In this document: one piece after another, positions 60,086 to 64,000 of the stretch
Layout of the letters: each line of letters opens with the position of its first letter
Position numbering within the stretch: position 1 is the first letter of the stretch
Assembly (NCBI RefSeq): GCF_018613325.1
Contig: NZ_JAGGQJ010000005.1
Coordinates: 207,429 to 271,428, forward strand
Direction: 5' to 3'
Length of the DNA stretch: 64,000 bases
Source: Bacillus sp. ISL-34
Lineage (GTDB): Bacteria > Bacillota > Bacilli > Bacillales > DSM-1321
Program-made: the position numbers and the translations under genes
Notes under the pieces: model-generated
What the model was told of the DNA's origin: nothing
What the model saw: the letters and a program-made list of their open reading frames with translations, nothing else
The model's database searches: none

Positions 60086-62635
60086 ATGTCAGAAAATGAA
60101 AGATCAGGTGTAAAAGAAATAAATATAAGTACCGAGATGCGGACATCGTTTTTGGATTATGCGATGAGTGTTATCGTGTCGCGGGCTTTGCCTGATGTAA
60201 GGGACGGTTTAAAACCGGTACACCGAAGAATTCTTTATGCAATGAATGATCTTGGAATGACTTCGGATAAACCATTTAAAAAATCAGCACGTATTGTCGG
60301 GGAAGTAATCGGTAAATATCACCCGCATGGTGATTCAGCTGTATATGAAACGATGGTACGGATGGCGCAGCCTTTTAACTATCGCTATATGCTTGTAGAT
60401 GGCCATGGGAATTTCGGTTCAGTCGATGGTGACCAAGCTGCCGCAATGAGGTACACAGAAGCGAGAATGTCGAAAATCTCGATGGAGTTACTTCGCGATT
60501 TAAATAAAGATACGGTTAATTTCCAGGATAACTACGATGGTTCAGAAAGAGAACCAGCCGTTATGCCTGCACGTTTCCCGAACTTGTTAGTGAATGGTTC
60601 ATCAGGTATAGCAGTAGGGATGGCAACCAATATTCCGCCACATCAGTTAGGTGAGGTAATTGACGGCGTATTGGCTTTGAGCAAGAATCCTGAGATTACA
60701 ATTCCAGAGTTGATGGAATATATTCCTGGCCCGGACTTTCCGACAGCCGGTTTAATTTTAGGCCGAAGCGGAATCAGGAAGGCCTATGAAACCGGAAAAG
60801 GGTCAATCATTCAACGGGCGAAAGTCGAGATTGAAGAGAAACCCAATGGAAAACAGGTAATCCTTGTTAAGGAAATCCCTTATCAAGTGAATAAAGCGAG
60901 ATTGATTGAAAAAATTGCAGAACTTGCTCGAGATAAGAAAATCGAAGGCATTACCGATTTACGGGATGAGTCCGACCGCAATGGCATGCGTATTGTCATG
61001 GAGCTCCGCAAGGATGTTAACGCAAATGTTCTTTTAAACAACCTGTATAAACATACCGCGATGCAGACCACCTTCGGAATCAATCTGCTTGCTTTGGTGG
61101 ACGGTCAACCTAAAGTGCTGAATTTAAAACAATGCCTGCACTACTACTTGGAGCATCAGCAGGTAGTCATCCGGCGCAGGACTGAATTTGAATTACGGAA
61201 AGCGGAAGCCCGTGCCCATATTTTAGAAGGTTTACGCATTGCACTTGATAATTTGGACGCGGTCATTACGTTGATCCGCGGGTCCCAAACGACAGAAATT
61301 GCCCGTGAAGGCTTAATGACACAATTCTCACTTTCCGAAAAACAGGCGCAAGCTATCCTGGATATGCGTTTACAGCGATTGACTGGTCTGGAACGTGAAA
61401 AAATTGAAGATGAATATCAGGCATTAATGGCTATAATTGCAGAATATAAAGCGATTCTTGCTGATGAGGAAAAGGTTCTTGAAATTATTCGTGAAGAGCT
61501 TCTTGAAATTAAAGAACGTTTTGACGATAAACGGAGAACAGAAATCACATTAGCCGGCTTTGAAAGCCTGGAAGATGAGGATTTAATCCCTGAGGAAAAT
61601 ATAATCGTGACACTTACGCATAACGGTTATATTAAACGCTTGCCTGCAACCACGTACCGCAGTCAAAAACGCGGGGGGCGCGGAATACAGGGTATGGGAA
61701 CGAATACAGATGACTTTGTCGGTCACTTGTTGACCACTTCGACTCATGACACTCTATTATTCTTCACCAACAAAGGTAAAGTCTATCGTTCCAAAGGTTA
61801 TGAAATACCTGAATATGGTAGAACGGCAAAAGGATTGCCGCTTATCAACTTGTTGGAAGTCGATAAAGGCGAGTGGGTCAATGCAATCATACCGGTGAAG
61901 GAATTTGCTGACGATTGGTATTTATTCTTTACGACCAGACATGGGATATCGAAGCGTACACCTTTGTCATCTTTTGCAAATATCCGTAATAATGGTTTAA
62001 TTGCTCTTGGTTTACGTGAAGATGATGAATTGATTTCTGTCCGTCTTACGAATGGGGAGAAACAGATCATAATTGGAACGAAATCCGGGATGATGATTCG
62101 TTTCCCTGAGACGGATGTACGGACAATGGGACGTACTGCAGCCGGAGTGAAAGGGATTTCCTTAAGGTCGAATGATGAAGTGGTCGGCATGGAAATTCTT
62201 GAAGACGATGAAGAAGTCCTGATCGTTACGAAAAACGGGTATGGAAAACGGACCTCTGCGGAAGAGTACCGTATTCAAAGCCGTGGAGGCAAAGGAATAA
62301 AAACATGTAATGTCACTGAGAAAAATGGTGAACTTATAGCCGTGAAAACTGTTACGGGTGAAGATGAAGATTTGATGCTGATCACAGCAGCTGGTGTATT
62401 GATCCGAATGGAAGTCGAAGGCATCTCTAAAACGGGCCGTAATACACAGGGTGTTAAGCTCATCCGACTCGAATCAGCAGATAATGAATATGTTTCGACG
62501 GTAGCCATCGTAGGAAGAGAAGAAGAAGAAGAAGAAATGGAAATAGAAACCGTCACGACTCTAGATCCGGATTCTGATCCTGAACCTACTGAGATTGAAG
62601 AAAATGAAGAAACTGAAAAAGATACGGAAGAATAA
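60086..62635 (+). CDS. gyrA: DNA gyrase subunit A
   Basis: An 849-residue subunit. The N-terminal breakage-reunion domain has [12 protein letters not shown] with Ser84 and Glu88 (unmutated quinolone-determining residues) and the catalytic Tyr123 in [12 protein letters not shown]. The C-terminal half contains the pinwheel DNA-wrapping domain with the GyrA box [10 protein letters not shown]. The tail is very acidic. The ATG follows AATAGGAGG. With GyrB it introduces negative supercoils. Confidence 0.98.
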   Translation: MSENERSGVKEINISTEMRTSFLDYAMSVIVSRALPDVRDGLKPVHRRILYAMNDLGMTSDKPFKKSARIVGEVIGKYHPHGDSAVYETMVRMAQPFNYRYMLVDGHGNFGSVDGDQAAAMRYTEARMSKISMELLRDLNKDTVNFQDNYDGSEREPAVMPARFPNLLVNGSSGIAVGMATNIPPHQLGEVIDGVLALSKNPEITIPELMEYIPGPDFPTAGLILGRSGIRKAYETGKGSIIQRAKVEIEEKPNGKQVILVKEIPYQVNKARLIEKIAELARDKKIEGITDLRDESDRNGMRIVMELRKDVNANVLLNNLYKHTAMQTTFGINLLALVDGQPKVLNLKQCLHYYLEHQQVVIRRRTEFELRKAEARAHILEGLRIALDNLDAVITLIRGSQTTEIAREGLMTQFSLSEKQAQAILDMRLQRLTGLEREKIEDEYQALMAIIAEYKAILADEEKVLEIIREELLEIKERFDDKRRTEITLAGFESLEDEDLIPEENIIVTLTHNGYIKRLPATTYRSQKRGGRGIQGMGTNTDDFVGHLLTTSTHDTLLFFTNKGKVYRSKGYEIPEYGRTAKGLPLINLLEVDKGEWVNAIIPVKEFADDWYLFFTTRHGISKRTPLSSFANIRNNGLIALGLREDDELISVRLTNGEKQIIIGTKSGMMIRFPETDVRTMGRTAAGVKGISLRSNDEVVGMEILEDDEEVLIVTKNGYGKRTSAEEYRIQSRGGKGIKTCNVTEKNGELIAVKTVTGEDEDLMLITAAGVLIRMEVEGISKTGRNTQGVKLIRLESADNEYVSTVAIVGREEEEEEMEIETVTTLDPDSDPEPTEIEENEETEKDTEE

Positions 62636-62644
62636 TCTTTTCAT

Positions 62645-62680
62645 AAAAAAGGACCCAGCAATTAAGCTGGGTCTTTTTTT
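62645..62680 (+). terminator. Terminator of gyrA
   Basis: GGACCCAGC / GCTGGGTC with flanking A and T runs forming a long stem around AATTAA, T7 tail. Confidence 0.93.
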
Positions 62681-62859
62681 GCGCATAAGCTGAAATTCAA
62701 AATGATATCAAGAGTGTTCATATATGGGCTAAAAGACTTACCTCTTTCGGATAATCTTGCTAATAAATTGATTTTTTTAGGTATTTACATAATAAAGATA
62801 GTTTTCACCATGTTTTTTAAGTAAAAAAGATACTCAAAATACTTCCGAGGTGAAACGTT

Positions 62860-63566
62860 TTGCTAGTGAAAACTCGCTATTTAATCGAAGGCTGCATCCT
62901 CTCAAAAGAGAGTAGAGGTCTTTCAAAACGCCCCATAATGTATGAAAAAACAATATTGACCACACGATTAATTGAAGCTTTGCAAGCCATTTTAATAACA
63001 GAGGTAAGCGTTGATGAAACTTTGATTGATGGAAAGAAATTTCTGCCGAAAGAATCAATAGATCAAGAATTGGATGAAATGGAAGAGTCATCTGATTTTA
63101 CGGATTTGTATCTTAAGTCAGTACAAACATATAAACGATTATTTAAAAATTGGCAGGCGGGCAGTAAAGTCGAGGTGGTCATGGTTCGTTCAATCATGAT
63201 TCCCCTCATGGACAAGGCTTTAGAGGAACCAGGAAACATTTTGATGCTGTACCACTCTGTTGCAGATGTATTTCACGCCATGACTTCCGAAAGGGCATAT
63301 AGAGAGAAACAATCACCGTTTAAGGTATTAGAAATATTTTACATGATGATTTTGGTGAATTTGATATTGGGGTAGTTAAAACATTGTTATCAAGCTTCGC
63401 TAATTTTTCCATAGGAAGCAGGGTCAAACTGAACAATGGATTCATTGCTGAAATCATTTTTATTGGTGCCGGCTCGCAAACAAGACCGGTCATAAAGGTG
63501 ATGGATAGTGAGCAAATTATCAATTTAGGGATTAACCGGGAATTATATATAGAGGAAATACTATAA
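62860..63566 (+). pseudogene. Broken HD-GYP domain (c-di-GMP phosphodiesterase-like) gene
   Basis: The first frame begins at TTG 62860 (GAGGTG 7 bases upstream) with an N-terminal region (MLVKTRYLIEGCILS...) typical of Bacillus HD-GYP proteins. At about residue 132 it jumps from LYHSV directly to ADVFHAMTSERAYREKQSPFKVLE, a segment that follows the GYP motif in intact members. The HD, HHE and GYP motifs are therefore missing, consistent with an in-frame internal deletion of roughly 90-110 codons. Near 63340 a one-base loss shifts the frame: HDDFGEFDIGVVKTLLSSF continues in another frame to a stop at 63566 with a normal C-terminus (NRELYIEEIL). Two independent lesions make a functional enzyme very unlikely. 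The deletion size is inferred from memory of the family. Confidence 0.85.
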
Positions 63567-63681
63567 TGTTCAAGGAAAAAGTTTACTCCCAAAAAGGTAA
63601 GCCTTTTCTTCTTGATCAGGGGTGCAGTCATAGTATTTTAACTCTATGACTTCATGTAAATAATTTATTTTAAAATAACTA

Positions 63682-63710
63682 TTGCTTTTATTCCTGATAC
63701 TAGATATAAT
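63682..63710 (+). promoter_or_regulatory. rrn promoter P1
   Basis: TTGCTT (63682-63687) and perfect TATAAT (63705-63710), 17-base spacer. Confidence 0.85.
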
Positions 63711-63740
63711 AACTAAGTCGACAGCGAAAGAATAAAGTTG

Positions 63741-63769
63741 TTGACAAAAAATAATATAGTTGATATATT
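63741..63769 (+). promoter_or_regulatory. rrn promoter P2
   Basis: Perfect TTGACA (63741-63746) and TATATT (63764-63769), 17-base spacer; tandem with P1 as in Bacillus rrnO. Confidence 0.88.
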
Positions 63770-63801
63770 ATTAAAGTCGTTTCCAAACGAACGACATAAA
63801 T

Positions 63802-63813
63802 TGCTCTTTGAAA
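63802..63813 (+). promoter_or_regulatory. boxA antitermination element of the rrn leader
   Basis: TGCTCTTTGAAA in the leader matches the bacterial rrn boxA, the NusB/S10 loading site. Confidence 0.8.
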
Positions 63814-63891
63814 ACTGAACAAAACAAAGCGCCAACGTTAAATTTTAAGTGAGCACACACTATCAAAAAAGCAAATGAGCAAGTCAAACAT

Positions 63892-64000
63892 TTCTTCGGA
63901 GAGTTTGATCCTGGCTCAGGACGAACGCTGGCGGCGTGCCTAATACATGCAAGTCGAGCGAATCGATGGGAGCTTGCTCCCTGAGATTAGCAGAGGACTG
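63892..64000 (+). rRNA. 16S ribosomal RNA, 5' end (partial)
   Basis: The universal GAGTTTGATCCTGGCTCAGG start region and GACGAACGCTGGCGGCGTGC are intact; the V1 helix GATGGGAGCTTGCTCCC follows. The mature 5' end is set near 63892 by comparison with B. subtilis. The gene runs off the window. The last ~11 bases depart from an almost universal sequence. Confidence 0.95.

Noticed and set aside
60332..60352. Quinolone-resistance mutation in gyrA
   Set aside because: Ser84 and Glu88 are the wild-type residues.

Overview
This window is the replication-origin region of a low-GC Gram-positive chromosome of the family Bacillaceae. The gene order rpmH-rnpA-spoIIIJ-jag-mnmE-mnmG-rsmG-noc-soj-spo0J to the left of the origin and dnaA-dnaN-yaaA-recF-remB-gyrB-gyrA-rrn to its right is the classic Bacillus arrangement. 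Sporulation genes (spoIIIJ, yyaC, spo0J) agree with this. The first ~100 bases of the 16S gene, especially the V1 helix, look to me most like the Peribacillus (former Bacillus simplex/frigoritolerans) group; that species-level call is from memory only.

Layout. (1) 1-7240: a leftward siderophore operon with the order aminotransferase, decarboxylase, IucA/IucC synthetase, acetyltransferase, N-monooxygenase, second IucA/IucC synthetase (cut by the window edge). This is the rhbABCDEF order of rhizobactin 1021/schizokinen-type hydroxamate-citrate siderophores, and its promoter lies between and within two mirrored Fur boxes. (2) 7340-10641: a rightward three-gene cassette, VTC-domain protein, DUF4956 membrane protein, CotH-kinase-like membrane protein, preceded by three 11-bp-spaced direct repeats; this is the least understood part of the window. 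(3) 10.6-18.6 kb: cytosolic alpha-amylase, peptidase T, a large catalase with a probable sigma-B promoter, a DbpA-type RNA helicase and an IsdG-type heme monooxygenase. (4) 18.6-30 kb: rlmN, rlmH, yyzF, htrC and the walRKHIJ cell-wall control operon, with an M23 endopeptidase upstream of walR. (5) 30.0-30.4 kb: a four-tRNA cluster (Lys-Glu-Asp-Phe). (6) 30.6-42.9 kb: purA with a PurR operator, dnaB, rplI-gdpP-yybS, rpsF-ssb-rpsR, ychF, a DUF951 gene, an MscS channel, yyaC and a DUF554 gene. (7) 42.9-52.6 kb: the chromosome-segregation, tRNA-modification and membrane-insertase genes up to rpmH. (8) 52.6-55.0 kb: bipartite oriC around dnaA, with DnaA boxes, an unwinding element with DnaA-trios, and the dnaA terminator. 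(9) 55-64 kb: dnaN to gyrA, a broken HD-GYP gene, two rrn promoters, boxA and the start of 16S rRNA.

Most genes left of dnaA are on the minus strand and all genes right of it are on the plus strand, so nearly everything is co-directional with its replication fork. The exceptions (VTC/DUF4956/CotH, amylase, pepT, isdG-like, yyaC) are head-on, mostly accessory genes. Replication control spreads beyond oriC: DnaA-box clusters lie upstream of rlmH and between mnmE and jag, and parS sites lie in spo0J and (imperfect) between rpsF and ssb. No insertion sequence, prophage, CRISPR array or recognised defence system was seen. The candidates for undescribed biology are the VTC/DUF4956/CotH cassette with its upstream repeat array and the repeat/hairpin block beside the catalase gene.
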